Virus record (IMG/VR): IMGVR_UViG_3300044984_000613
Coordinates: 1 to 43,226 of that record
DNA length: 43,226 nt
Source: a virus
Direction: 5' to 3' (one strand)
The number at the start of each line of letters is the position of its first letter. Position 1 is the first letter of the stretch. Under the pieces are notes generated by a model. The model saw only the letters and a program-made list of their open reading frames with translations, ran no database searches and was not told the origin of the DNA. Made by a program: the position numbers and the translations under genes. This document shows, piece by piece, positions 14,376 through 22,922 of the stretch.

Positions 14376-17300
14376 TTAGTTAACTAATTCGTTGTGCAGC
14401 ATTGAGCGATTATATACTGCGTTAAAGGCGTAAGCCTCGATTGGAGAAGTGGAGCTATTGGTGAAGCTAATCACTGCGTATGGACCCCTCATCTTGTCTC
14501 CATCGACCGATGAATCGGATGATACGGCTATGGTCTGACCTGCGGTTATTACTGTGGTTCCAGTCACGGTAATAGTTTTCTTGGACGATATACCGGATAC
14601 CACTAGGTCGGTATTGGTGAATACTCCCCCGGCTACAACCTTTATAGCTCCATTCAGTGGGAACGGTAGAGAATTGATGTTTGCCTGTAGGGTTATTTGA
14701 TATCCACCACCTACTGCAACTACTGATGTAACGACTCCCAAAGGAACGAGATTAGATGTTGATGTGGTCGCGGTAGGGATTGATGAGTAGTACATACCCT
14801 CACGCTTATCCATCGTTGATATAGTGACGGTCGACTGGTCCCTCGTCTCTACGGAGAAAGACCACGGTGAGTCTCCCTCAACGCTTAACGCCTCGAAGGT
14901 CTTCACCATAGAGTTGTTCTGAGCCGACACTACCTTGACGAAGCTTGGCTGGAACACCCCATAGAAGTTGTTCCTGTTTGACTCATCTGTGTGCGCCCAC
15001 GCAGCACCGCTCTTAAACGTGATTAGCAGATTGTCAACGTATACTCCGGACTCCGGGATGAAAGAATAACGAGTCTTCCATACTCCCTCCTTGACGTCGT
15101 ATGCGATGGTATCGTTAGTGTATGCACCACCACCGAGCCTCTTCTGGAATGAAAGTATATATTCGCTACGCTCTGGGTCAAGCAGTCCCACAAGCTTAAA
15201 GTTCTGGTCTCCAAGCTTGATTGCGCTATTCATCTTATCCTGTATGTATGAGTCAACTCCCTGCTCGCTGATAGGACTGATTCCATCAGGGCCTAGGCGT
15301 ATCACCTTACCAGTGTTGATGTCAGCGAAGTATACCCTACCGAAGTAATTAACTACTGACTCCGGGTGCCTTCCCACCCCATAATCTCCTGCGTAGAAGC
15401 TCTGTGAACCTATGAAGTTGGTTGACACCGTAACTCCCGACCCACCGCTTATATACTCAATGATGTTTCGGTTGATGGGTGCCACCGAGCACTTACGCTC
15501 CTGAAGTATACTGATGGAGTCGCCTCCGTCGATGATGTACTGAATGCTACCATACACGGGTGATAGGTCAACGAAGTTAGCCTGACCGAGATTGAATGAT
15601 GATAGTGGCAACACCTGAGAGTCTAGTACGTATGGCTCGGAGTAGGTAATTGTTGACTTCCTATAAATACGTCCAGCGGTTGGTGCTGGTGCGTTTGGGC
15701 GGCCTAAGCTTGTGAACTTAGAGTCTGCAAAGTCACTAATTGAACTATCTTCAACGAACATACGCTCGTAGACCATAGTGGTCAACTGAGTAGGATGTAC
15801 CACATTCATTTGACGAATCCTGTAGTATGCGTCCCCATTGAATGTTTCAATAACCGCGCTGTTTTGGTTGGCTATTGTGGCAAGTGAATACGAGCCATTG
15901 GGTGGTACCGAGGCGCCTAACTGCCCAACAATGTTTGCGTTGGCAACGGAGAATACATTACCGCCGTTCACCTTAATAACAGTCGAGACTCTAACCTCGT
16001 ATGAGGTCTGAACTCCTAGTATCGTAATACTTATAGTAATTGAATCCCCTGCGCGTATGTCAAGTGCGGTAGTGGCCATACCCCCAGATATCGTGATGTT
16101 AGATGGCCCAGATGTCCAAGAGTAGGAGTAGTCCCTATCACCCTTATGTCTGTAAGTTCCAGATACATTCACAACGTCGTAAGTCTCGGATATCTCCCTG
16201 TAAATGTTCACTTCGGCCTGCCTTATCGGCCTGTAAATCTCTATTACGGTATTCTTATCCCATAAGTCGCCATTCGCTAAAACCTCTGCTCGAGTAAATC
16301 CACTGGCGGAACCATTGTTTTTTAGTTTTAAAAACCATCCGGTCTTTCTGTCAAGGTCTACTTCCGGGTTTGCAGTTACGGGTACTACTATTGGTGTATT
16401 GGTGCCATCAAAATACTCATATCCCAACACGTCGAATTCATAGCCTACAAACGTATTTTCCCCATTAGGAAGCGTTCCGGTCTCGTACTTGATTATCCTA
16501 ACCTTATCACCATCGGCGAACGTATAGCCTATATTAGCGTCCTTAGCGTCAACGTAAGAGTATTTCTTACCTTCTAATGCGTTCATTGATACATAAATCA
16601 AATCATCACCACTAACAGCGTGAGCCTCGCTAACAATGTATTGAATAAAGTAATTGTATGATGTGAACGGAGAATATAAAAGCTGCCACTTTCTGGCCCA
16701 ATCGGGAGGATTGTGGTTGACCCGAAACTGAAACGATGTCGGTCCTATCTCGTCAGGGCTTCGCTCTGAGTACCACGATACTTGCTTCTCTCCAATCTCA
16801 TTTACCGCACCGCTTCTATTGAACTTATCGTAGTAAACGATTCCAAACTTATGGTCTTGGCCGGCCTTGAACGACCTATCGGAGGCCACGTAATACTGAA
16901 GGGAGTTGTAATTATTAAAAATCCTAAACCCACCCCAGCCCGTAATGTATGTATTCTCTAATAGAGCCGACGATATGCTGAACGATAGAAAATCAGACGA
17001 CGGGACGGAGTTGCCGGTGAGTAAGTCAATCCCGCTAACGGTCTCAAGGTTAACTGAAACTAGCTTAAATAGAAACGAAATCTGAGTCGTTGAGTAGTTT
17101 ATGGAGCTTAATGATATATTTACTACAATAGTTCCTCTGAATTTATGTGTGTGGTCCGATAATAGGTCGGCCTCAGCGGAGACGGGTATGGTGTAATTAC
17201 CCGATATGTTATTCACAAAGTAAGAGTAAACATCAGGACTTCCAGAGGTCAAGTTACCGTAGGGAGGCAGCACAAACTGCTTGAATATATTTACGTCTAC

Positions 17301-18614
17301 CTTACCAAACAATATACTATAAGTAGACTCGGTCGGGCTTAAATCTATATCATCCGCCAATCCCGGGTCTATTACCAACCCCCCGGATAATTGAAAGTCT
17401 AAAATGACTTGACTGTTGTATGATGTAGTATTAAGCGTATCGCCCACGACTACATTGAACTTACTAGTAAATGACGATGCCCCAGGGTTGTACCCTACCG
17501 TTGCTGCCACCGTAGGATTTACACTGATATATGCTGAGTTCCCCGTTCCGTTGCTAATTTCTGTAATAGCTACGTTCGTGGGCACGTTATCATAGAACTC
17601 TGTATACCCACCGAACATCAAGCGGTTGCCTGATATTGCCTGCGCGTTAGCCTTCTGCGGTACGTTGTCGTACATCTTGTTCTGCTCTATCGCGGGGATA
17701 TATGAGCGAAGTTTGCTATTGGTAAAGGCAATCGATGCGGTCGACGATGACCTGGAGTTGTTTATCTCACCCGCAGCAAAGAAACCTAAGTTCTCAGCGG
17801 ATTTAGCGAGTAGTCTGATTTTAGAAACATCGGCACGACTATGCTTGACCGTTACGTTTATTGCGTTAAACAAGTCCTTGGCAGAATCACTAATTAAGCC
17901 ATCAAGAAGCTGCTGTGTGTTTACCCCAATCTCACTATATGGGGATAGCGCAGATACCTCACCGTCCTCATACACATACTGGTATGCGAACTGAAAGTAT
18001 TCATCGTATATAAAGTTATCTTGATTGGCTACGGTTGTGAATGCAAGTGTCGGGGGGTCAAGCGGTGGTTGTTTCGCGTTTGTGATGCATACCAACTTCT
18101 CCTCATCCGTGTAGGTATATCCCCCGGCAACCTTATACGGGTATCCAGTACCGAGCAATGCCTTCGTTATGTTTATTTTCTTTGGGTCAGTAACCCCGTC
18201 GGTGAAGTACGCCAGCGTATCCCCGTTCTCCTTCACTATGAAGTCAAACTTAACGAAGCTAATGGATGTGAAACCTAATATCGAATCACGATATACAAGG
18301 CGAAGCACGTTAGATGCGGTGGAGTAGTGATAGATGCTGTGATTCCCCAATGAGTTATGCACGGCGAAGACTATCTCGCTCTTTTCGATGTTTAAGCCTG
18401 AGCCTACCACGGTATTCGTTCCTGTTGCAGGCAACTCAGAACCGGCCGCAAAAGTCATTAACGTATTCCCACGGCTATTCTTCAGCACGTCAGCGTTACC
18501 CCCCAAGTTATCCCCTACGTGAACATTAATCGCGTCAATCATTTCGACTGACTTCACAACTAGGAAGTCGTCGTCATTATTTAGGTAACGAGGTATCAGC
18601 TTATCTATTGCCAT
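14376..18614 (-). CDS. Tail nozzle/stabilisation protein (P22 gp10 or T7 gp12-like)
   Basis: 1412 residues, almost all beta-rich. The start 'MAIDKLIPRYLNNDDDFLVVKSVEMIDAINVHV' and the early pattern of strands separated by 'GNT', 'DGVTDPKKIN' and 'YVYEDGEVSALSPYSE' are typical of the beta-propeller proteins that form the distal tail tube of podoviruses. The C-terminal third keeps propeller-like motifs ('GRVYFADINTGKVIRL', 'AYDVKEGVWKTRY'). Length is close to the muzzle proteins of crAss-like and related Bacteroidota podoviruses. It follows the two connector proteins in gene order, as expected. It likely forms the conduit for DNA exit and carries fibre attachment sites. Function is inferred from sequence pattern and position; the fold family is fairly safe. 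Confidence 0.75.
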   Translation of the reverse strand: MAIDKLIPRYLNNDDDFLVVKSVEMIDAINVHVGDNLGGNADVLKNSRGNTLMTFAAGSELPATGTNTVVGSGLNIEKSEIVFAVHNSLGNHSIYHYSTASNVLRLVYRDSILGFTSISFVKFDFIVKENGDTLAYFTDGVTDPKKINITKALLGTGYPYKVAGGYTYTDEEKLVCITNAKQPPLDPPTLAFTTVANQDNFIYDEYFQFAYQYVYEDGEVSALSPYSEIGVNTQQLLDGLISDSAKDLFNAINVTVKHSRADVSKIRLLAKSAENLGFFAAGEINNSRSSSTASIAFTNSKLRSYIPAIEQNKMYDNVPQKANAQAISGNRLMFGGYTEFYDNVPTNVAITEISNGTGNSAYISVNPTVAATVGYNPGASSFTSKFNVVVGDTLNTTSYNSQVILDFQLSGGLVIDPGLADDIDLSPTESTYSILFGKVDVNIFKQFVLPPYGNLTSGSPDVYSYFVNNISGNYTIPVSAEADLLSDHTHKFRGTIVVNISLSSINYSTTQISFLFKLVSVNLETVSGIDLLTGNSVPSSDFLSFSISSALLENTYITGWGGFRIFNNYNSLQYYVASDRSFKAGQDHKFGIVYYDKFNRSGAVNEIGEKQVSWYSERSPDEIGPTSFQFRVNHNPPDWARKWQLLYSPFTSYNYFIQYIVSEAHAVSGDDLIYVSMNALEGKKYSYVDAKDANIGYTFADGDKVRIIKYETGTLPNGENTFVGYEFDVLGYEYFDGTNTPIVVPVTANPEVDLDRKTGWFLKLKNNGSASGFTRAEVLANGDLWDKNTVIEIYRPIRQAEVNIYREISETYDVVNVSGTYRHKGDRDYSYSWTSGPSNITISGGMATTALDIRAGDSITISITILGVQTSYEVRVSTVIKVNGGNVFSVANANIVGQLGASVPPNGSYSLATIANQNSAVIETFNGDAYYRIRQMNVVHPTQLTTMVYERMFVEDSSISDFADSKFTSLGRPNAPAPTAGRIYRKSTITYSEPYVLDSQVLPLSSFNLGQANFVDLSPVYGSIQYIIDGGDSISILQERKCSVAPINRNIIEYISGGSGVTVSTNFIGSQSFYAGDYGVGRHPESVVNYFGRVYFADINTGKVIRLGPDGISPISEQGVDSYIQDKMNSAIKLGDQNFKLVGLLDPERSEYILSFQKRLGGGAYTNDTIAYDVKEGVWKTRYSFIPESGVYVDNLLITFKSGAAWAHTDESNRNNFYGVFQPSFVKVVSAQNNSMVKTFEALSVEGDSPWSFSVETRDQSTVTISTMDKREGMYYSSIPTATTSTSNLVPLGVVTSVVAVGGGYQITLQANINSLPFPLNGAIKVVAGGVFTNTDLVVSGISSKKTITVTGTTVITAGQTIAVSSDSSVDGDKMRGPYAVISFTNSSTSPIEAYAFNAVYNRSMLHNELVN

Positions 18615-18619
18615 CGGCC

Positions 18620-19018
18620 TTAGTATTTGTGTTGAAATCCGTGATAACCCCGCTGATGCAGCATAGTCTCAAAAAGGTGAGCATCTATTGGATTTTCAAA
18701 TTTACATATAACTTCAAATCCTAAAATAGACCGTCCTCTTTTTCTGTGGTCATTCATACGACTTCTCATATTATTAGTAAATCCAACATAATGCTCCTCG
18801 GGAAGGTAATATACAGCATATCCATTTGTCTCTTCCAAGTATAATTCCCTAAATTTAGAATTATTTTCTTTTGTCTTTTCTGGATTATTTAATCTATACA
18901 TCTTAGAGTAATCCGCTTTGCATTTTTTGCAAATAGTTTCCTTGCCAAGCGCCGACAAATTGTTTTTGCCGTACTCGTCAAGAGTTTTTTCTATATTACA
19001 TTTCCTACAAGTTCTCAT
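18620..19018 (-). CDS. Free-standing GIY-YIG homing endonuclease with zinc ribbon
   Basis: 132 residues from the ATG at 19018. A GTG one codon earlier is possible, but the ATG overlaps the upstream TGA by one base. Residues 1-40 form a zinc ribbon with two CxxC pairs ('CRKC' and 'CKKC'). The rest is a GIY-YIG nuclease: 'YAVYYL' and 'HYVGFT' give the two tyrosine strands, 'NNMRSRMNDHRKRG' the Arg/His helix, and 'DAHLFETMLHQRGY' the Glu helix that binds metal. It is a selfish element, cutting alleles that lack it so that it is copied in by repair. It sits tightly between a connector gene and the nozzle gene, 5 nt before the nozzle start. It is visibly more AT-rich than its neighbours, which suggests recent arrival. 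Confidence 0.85.
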   Translation of the reverse strand: MRTCRKCNIEKTLDEYGKNNLSALGKETICKKCKADYSKMYRLNNPEKTKENNSKFRELYLEETNGYAVYYLPEEHYVGFTNNMRSRMNDHRKRGRSILGFEVICKFENPIDAHLFETMLHQRGYHGFQHKY

Positions 19019-19830
19019 CACATCTTAGGCGATTGTTTGAAATTCTTCCGAATAGTCTTAAGTGCCTCATCCTTGTTGAAGCTCTTGATTCTAGCGTTAG
19101 CCAATCTCTTCTCGTTGTAGTATTCCTGACGTGCACGAGCCTTCTCTCCCTGGGGGACTGCGTTCTTGCGCTCAATCAGTTTGTAATAGATGTAAGAGCG
19201 TAATGCTGGCTCTGCATATATGTTAACCGATGGGTTAGAGCTCCGCGCCTCGTCGGCTACGTACTCTATAACAATGGTATCAAGATTACCACCTATTGAA
19301 AGCTCGATTCTGTTCTGCTCGTGGTTCATACGGTACTCACCGTTGTAGTGTCCTCCTCCGAGTCCGTATACGGCACCGTATGAGTTATCGTACAGGAAGT
19401 TCCTGAAGATGAACTGGTCGTAGCCCTTAGCGGATTGAAACAGCTCCACTTCGCCCTTATCGTCCTCCCTATCGTATACTCCGTCTCCGTCAGTGTCGAT
19501 AGGAATGCCGCTGGCGTCCTTAACGTACGCCTGAGAGTAGTTTATGTTCTTGTTGTGCCCGAAGATGTATACGAGACCATCGGTGCCCACATATCCAATC
19601 TTTATGATATCTACGTAATCATCCGGAAGGTCAACGGTCTTAAGGTCTTGATTGACGGGTAGCTTGATGCTCTTCACTATCTTAAGCATATCGAATCCAA
19701 ACTCACGAAGTCCACGTAGCGCCAGGTTACGAACTAGCGTATCGGTGGCGTCTGAGGCGAAGTCATCTTGGCCTACGGATAGAATGAAGTCATTTACTAC
19801 CTCGTCGATGGTGATTAGATTCCTAGCCAT
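19018..19830 (-). CDS. Head-tail connector / tail adaptor ring protein
   Basis: 270 residues. The N-terminal helices 'TIDEVVNDFILSVGQDDFASDATDTLVRNLALRGLREFGFDM' resemble the helical head of podoviral adaptor proteins (P22 gp4, T7 gp11 and crAss-like ring proteins), which sit under the portal. The middle is beta-rich ('DLPDDYVDIIKIGYV'). A strand-loop at 112-124 reads DTDGDGVYDREDD, an EF-hand/thrombospondin-type calcium loop (D112, D114, D116, D120, D123). The C-terminus is a basic helix. It lies between the second ring-like gene and the nozzle gene, overlapping the former by one base. The connector role is inferred from fold pattern and order; the calcium loop is seen directly. Confidence 0.65.
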   Translation of the reverse strand: MARNLITIDEVVNDFILSVGQDDFASDATDTLVRNLALRGLREFGFDMLKIVKSIKLPVNQDLKTVDLPDDYVDIIKIGYVGTDGLVYIFGHNKNINYSQAYVKDASGIPIDTDGDGVYDREDDKGEVELFQSAKGYDQFIFRNFLYDNSYGAVYGLGGGHYNGEYRMNHEQNRIELSIGGNLDTIVIEYVADEARSSNPSVNIYAEPALRSYIYYKLIERKNAVPQGEKARARQEYYNEKRLANARIKSFNKDEALKTIRKNFKQSPKM

Positions 19831-20561
19831 TACTGCTTAGTTTGTTCTGATGATGCGTAAGTAAACATATCGCTGTCCTTGATATTGATTCCAATCATCT
19901 TAGCTATCTCCATAACGAGATTAGGAGTGAAATGCTCCGGAAGCTCGAAGTCAACGCTAGTGGCGGCATCGAATACCTCCTTGTTTGATGCCACCGTGTA
20001 TCCGAATCGTGGGGTAAGCGCCATCTTCACGCCGCTGATGGGGTTGAGACCCTCGGGCTGCTTGTAGTATTTAAGCTTCACCCTCTTCACGCTCGTTGGA
20101 TAAACTGTGATGTCGTTTGATACAACCGCGATTGGGTTATTCTCGGTGGGACGCGATAGGGTGCTACGGAGTATGTATTCTGCCTTTAGCTCGTCGTAAA
20201 TGAGGTCGATGGGGGTAGACGTCGTCTGACCCATAATAAACGTCCCGAAGGTCTTTAATGACATTATACGGGCTAAATCCTCTGGCTTCTTGAATACCCC
20301 ATCAGTTTGACTGATTGATAACTCCTTAGAGAAGACCGCTAGGTCCTCACGAAGCTGCTTGCTCAGCGATAGGTCACGATGGCCGTCGATGCCACGACTC
20401 TTAGCAGTCGCCGATAGCGAATTCTTAGAGAATAGGGCATTGAACACGTTCTGTTGGGCCAACGCGGCAAAGGCATTAAAGGTTGAAGGAGTGACGAACC
20501 CTCGCTCGTCTTTGTTGGCCAAATCCTTCAATGTAGAATATACGGTATAGACGCTCGCCAT
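19830..20561 (-). CDS. Connector/ring structural protein
   Basis: 243 residues. Helical N-terminal half ('YSTLKDLANKDERGFVTPSTFNAFAALAQQNVFNALF'), beta-rich centre ('PIAVVSNDITVYPTSVKRVKLKYYKQPEG') and a C-terminal helix reading 'LPEHFTPNLVMEIAKMIGINIKDSDMF', a pattern I associate with ring or connector proteins of Bacteroidota podoviruses next to the adaptor gene. Its transcription unit begins here: a terminator and a TATATTTG box lie directly upstream, and its stop overlaps the next start by one base (TAATG). A specific ring position cannot be told from sequence alone. Confidence 0.6.
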   Translation of the reverse strand: MASVYTVYSTLKDLANKDERGFVTPSTFNAFAALAQQNVFNALFSKNSLSATAKSRGIDGHRDLSLSKQLREDLAVFSKELSISQTDGVFKKPEDLARIMSLKTFGTFIMGQTTSTPIDLIYDELKAEYILRSTLSRPTENNPIAVVSNDITVYPTSVKRVKLKYYKQPEGLNPISGVKMALTPRFGYTVASNKEVFDAATSVDFELPEHFTPNLVMEIAKMIGINIKDSDMFTYASSEQTKQ

Positions 20562-20578
20562 TATGCTGTGTTTATATG

Positions 20579-20586
20579 CAAATATA
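20579..20586 (-). promoter_or_regulatory. -7 box TATATTTG before connector operon
   Basis: Part of TATATTTGCATATAAAC, a 17-base sequence that is repeated exactly before the portal gene (41322-41306). It lies 17 nt before the ATG at 20561 and immediately after a terminator. No -33 TTG is present. Confidence 0.65.
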
Positions 20587-20591
20587 CCAAT

Positions 20592-20618
20592 AAAAAAGGG
20601 GCCACTCTCGTAGCCCCC
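20592..20618 (-). terminator. Intrinsic terminator
   Basis: On the minus strand GGGGC-TACGAGAGTG-GCCCC is followed by TTTTTT. It ends the short unit carrying gene 20642-21481, and the next promoter box starts five nt later. Confidence 0.8.
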
Positions 20619-20641
20619 ATATTGTCAAGCAGTTATGCTTT

Positions 20642-21481
20642 TTATGCCAGACGCTCAAGCCTGTTAATCACTTCATCGTAAATAGACACTCCCTTTTCGG
20701 TCATACAATAACGAGTAAGTACGTCCGTTGGGTCCTGTCCTGCCGGTGCTGTGATGATAAGACGATTCGTGTCAAACCAGTACATACCGTCGGGACGCTC
20801 GCGAATAATCTGAAAGTCAACCGATTGACGGATTGCGGAGCGAATCTTAACCATAGGGTTGTCAAACATCTCGATGAACGCCTTTGGATTGGCCTTAGCC
20901 TCACTTAGAAGCTCACGGCGAATCTCCTGATTGCGCTGCTCGATATTAACGCCTAGGTACATAGCCACAGGTAGAAGCTCGTCGATGCTCTTGTCGCGTA
21001 CCATAGATATGGCGTCGTGCATTAGGAACTCCTTATCGAGGTCATCCTCGGCAGTCTTGTGGGTGTCTATTACAAAGAACACACTACCACCGTTAGCAAT
21101 GTTGTCGGGATGTACGTCGAGGTAATCCTGAAGGTTTGGCTTGCTTGGTGGAACCGATAGTAAACCATCGCGGAAGACGATATGGTCGCGCATAGCGTTA
21201 ACTGATTGCTCATCAACATAAACCGATGGCTCGTTGGGGCAATAACGAATAGCCCTGACGGTATCCTTTGTTGGGTCGTAGATGGTGATATTGTTCTGAT
21301 TCATCTTGAACCAGATGCCTCCCCCTGAAGTTATGGAGTAGACTTTTTGTTTGCGACCATCTTTTTGTTTCTCCATCTGACGCTTAGGTCGGTATGATGA
21401 TGCAGCGGGTGCGGGTACTGCGGTAGGGTTTTCTGGGGCTCCGAGGATAGCTTCCTCTCGGCTGATTGTTGGACGTGCCAT
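20642..21481 (-). CDS. Hypothetical virion-associated protein downstream of the capsid gene
   Basis: 279 residues. The first 40 are Pro/Ala-rich and basic, probably disordered ('APENPTAVPAPAASSYRPKRQ'). A compact beta region follows ('YSITSGGGIWFKMNQNNITIYDPTKDTVRAIRYCPNEPSVYVDE'), then a helical C-terminal half. It sits alone between two terminators, right after the major capsid protein. Candidates are a head decoration or head-completion protein, or a late regulator of assembly. I do not recognise a family. No signal peptide or membrane helix is present. Confidence 0.55.
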   Translation of the reverse strand: MARPTISREEAILGAPENPTAVPAPAASSYRPKRQMEKQKDGRKQKVYSITSGGGIWFKMNQNNITIYDPTKDTVRAIRYCPNEPSVYVDEQSVNAMRDHIVFRDGLLSVPPSKPNLQDYLDVHPDNIANGGSVFFVIDTHKTAEDDLDKEFLMHDAISMVRDKSIDELLPVAMYLGVNIEQRNQEIRRELLSEAKANPKAFIEMFDNPMVKIRSAIRQSVDFQIIRERPDGMYWFDTNRLIITAPAGQDPTDVLTRYCMTEKGVSIYDEVINRLERLA

Positions 21482-21499
21482 ATTGAATATAATTGAAAA

Positions 21500-21537
21500 A
21501 TTAAAAAAGGGGTGAAGGGGGCCCGAAGACCCCCCCG
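21500..21537 (-). terminator. Terminator after the major capsid gene
   Basis: A minus-strand GC-rich hairpin (GGGGG pairing with CCCCC around a TTCG-containing loop) is followed by CCTTTTTT and a second T-rich run. It should stop most transcripts after the capsid gene, which fits a need for more capsid than downstream product. Confidence 0.7.
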
Positions 21538-21554
21538 TCCCTTAAACCTAATGA

Positions 21555-22895
21555 TTAGGCCTTCTTAAGAAGTACGTGGCGGTTAGCACCACGAACACAA
21601 AGAGCGATTTCAGATAGGTAGTTGAACTGAACCAAGTCTTTGGTGTCGTTCGATGCTCCCATAAATGAACCAGTCAACCAGTGGTGCATCTCGCGGCTTA
21701 CACCGTTAGTTGCCTTGTAGTTGATTTCCAATGAAGGATTGCGGTCGCCCGACTTGGGGTCAACTACAGTAGACATTGGGATAGCAACTCCAGCGAAGTT
21801 AGCGTTAGCCAACAATGTGGGGTCGTTCAGAAGCTTCCAATCGTGCTTGTGGAAGGTGTACCCACCACGTCCGAATGATTTAAAGCCAAGCTTGATAGCC
21901 ATATCAGCACTGTTACTGAATGCACCGAATTGCGTAGCAACTCCAGCAGTCAATGAGTTACCTACTCCCTTAGCGACTAAGTCGTCAAGCAATAGGTCCT
22001 GAGTGCGGTCAACGTAAAGGGCGTATTCAGAAGAAGCGCCTTGCTTGTCAAGCTCCTTGATGATAAGGTCAAGGTCAGATAGCTCAGTGATGTAACCGTT
22101 GGTAACCAAACCACGATTCTCAATGGCGGCGAAGTAACCTTCAGAACCGTCGATTGATACGTTGCCGGTGTTGGTAACCTTCTGGCCCAACAACATCATC
22201 ATCTCACGCTTGTCGAGGAAACGCTGACGAGTGTCGGCCTCACCTTTCATAAACCAGCGGTAGTCGCCATTGCCTAGGTCAATCCATCCAAGGTTCGTAG
22301 CTTGAGAGCCAGTCACTTTGAAGATTTCCTTAACAATCATATATGGGTTGGTACGCTTAACCACGTTAGACTCGAGGTACTCGGTCGGTTGGTCAGTTCC
22401 CTGTCCGAACAAGTTACCGATAATCGGAAGCTCGTAAGTACCAGCAACGATTGCGGTAAGGTTAGCGTCCAATAGGTTAGCAACGGTGAAGCTAGTAGTG
22501 CCGGTGATGGCAGTAACGATAGCACGCTCCTTGCCGCCCAATAGAACGACGTCATTCAAGCGAACAACAACAGCTTGTCCTCCGAGGGCGATAACCATCG
22601 TCTTTCCAGCAGTTGTGTCAGCAGCAAGAACAACCTTTTGGTTTTGGTGGAGGCGAACCTCTTCCCACCACTGAACTTGGTCAGCAGTACCTGCGCTCTT
22701 AACGGCTCCTACCATTTGTAGGAATCCTGTGATACCCTGAGCTCCGAAAGCCTTTACAAGGGCGTCGCGGTTGTCGGGTTTGTTGATTTCGTTAAAGTAG
22801 TCACCGAGGGCAACGTATTTAGCGGGGTCAAGACGCTTTACAGCGTTAGCTCCAGTGAAAAAAGTTCCAGCGGTAGCTGATGTCATATTTGCCAT
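21555..22895 (-). CDS. Major capsid protein
   Basis: 446 residues, the shell subunit. Size, the position directly after a scaffold-like gene, and a helix-rich N-terminus followed by alternating strands ('QNQKVVLAADTTAGKTMVIALGGQAVVVRLNDVVLLGG', 'ATNLGWIDLGNGDYRWFMKGEADTRQRFLDKREMMMLLG' region) are typical of capsid proteins of this phage group. The long helix with 'DTRQRFLDKREMMMLLGQK' matches the spine-helix region of the HK97 fold. The C-terminus 'LSEIALCVRGANRHVLLKKA' is a usual capsid ending. A hairpin terminator follows the stop. No cleaved prohead propeptide is evident. The ATG at 22895 is used. Confidence 0.85.
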   Translation of the reverse strand: MANMTSATAGTFFTGANAVKRLDPAKYVALGDYFNEINKPDNRDALVKAFGAQGITGFLQMVGAVKSAGTADQVQWWEEVRLHQNQKVVLAADTTAGKTMVIALGGQAVVVRLNDVVLLGGKERAIVTAITGTTSFTVANLLDANLTAIVAGTYELPIIGNLFGQGTDQPTEYLESNVVKRTNPYMIVKEIFKVTGSQATNLGWIDLGNGDYRWFMKGEADTRQRFLDKREMMMLLGQKVTNTGNVSIDGSEGYFAAIENRGLVTNGYITELSDLDLIIKELDKQGASSEYALYVDRTQDLLLDDLVAKGVGNSLTAGVATQFGAFSNSADMAIKLGFKSFGRGGYTFHKHDWKLLNDPTLLANANFAGVAIPMSTVVDPKSGDRNPSLEINYKATNGVSREMHHWLTGSFMGASNDTKDLVQFNYLSEIALCVRGANRHVLLKKA

Positions 22896-22922
22896 TTTAA
22901 AAGTGTTTTAGGCGTTATGTTT

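Noticed and set aside
14376-20561. Integration or lysogeny module
   Set aside because: No integrase, repressor or attachment-like repeat seen; only structural genes and one homing endonuclease.
21547-21559. CCTAAT-G-ATTAGG palindrome at the capsid stop codon as an operator
   Set aside because: Short, overlaps the stop codon and next to a better terminator; likely chance.
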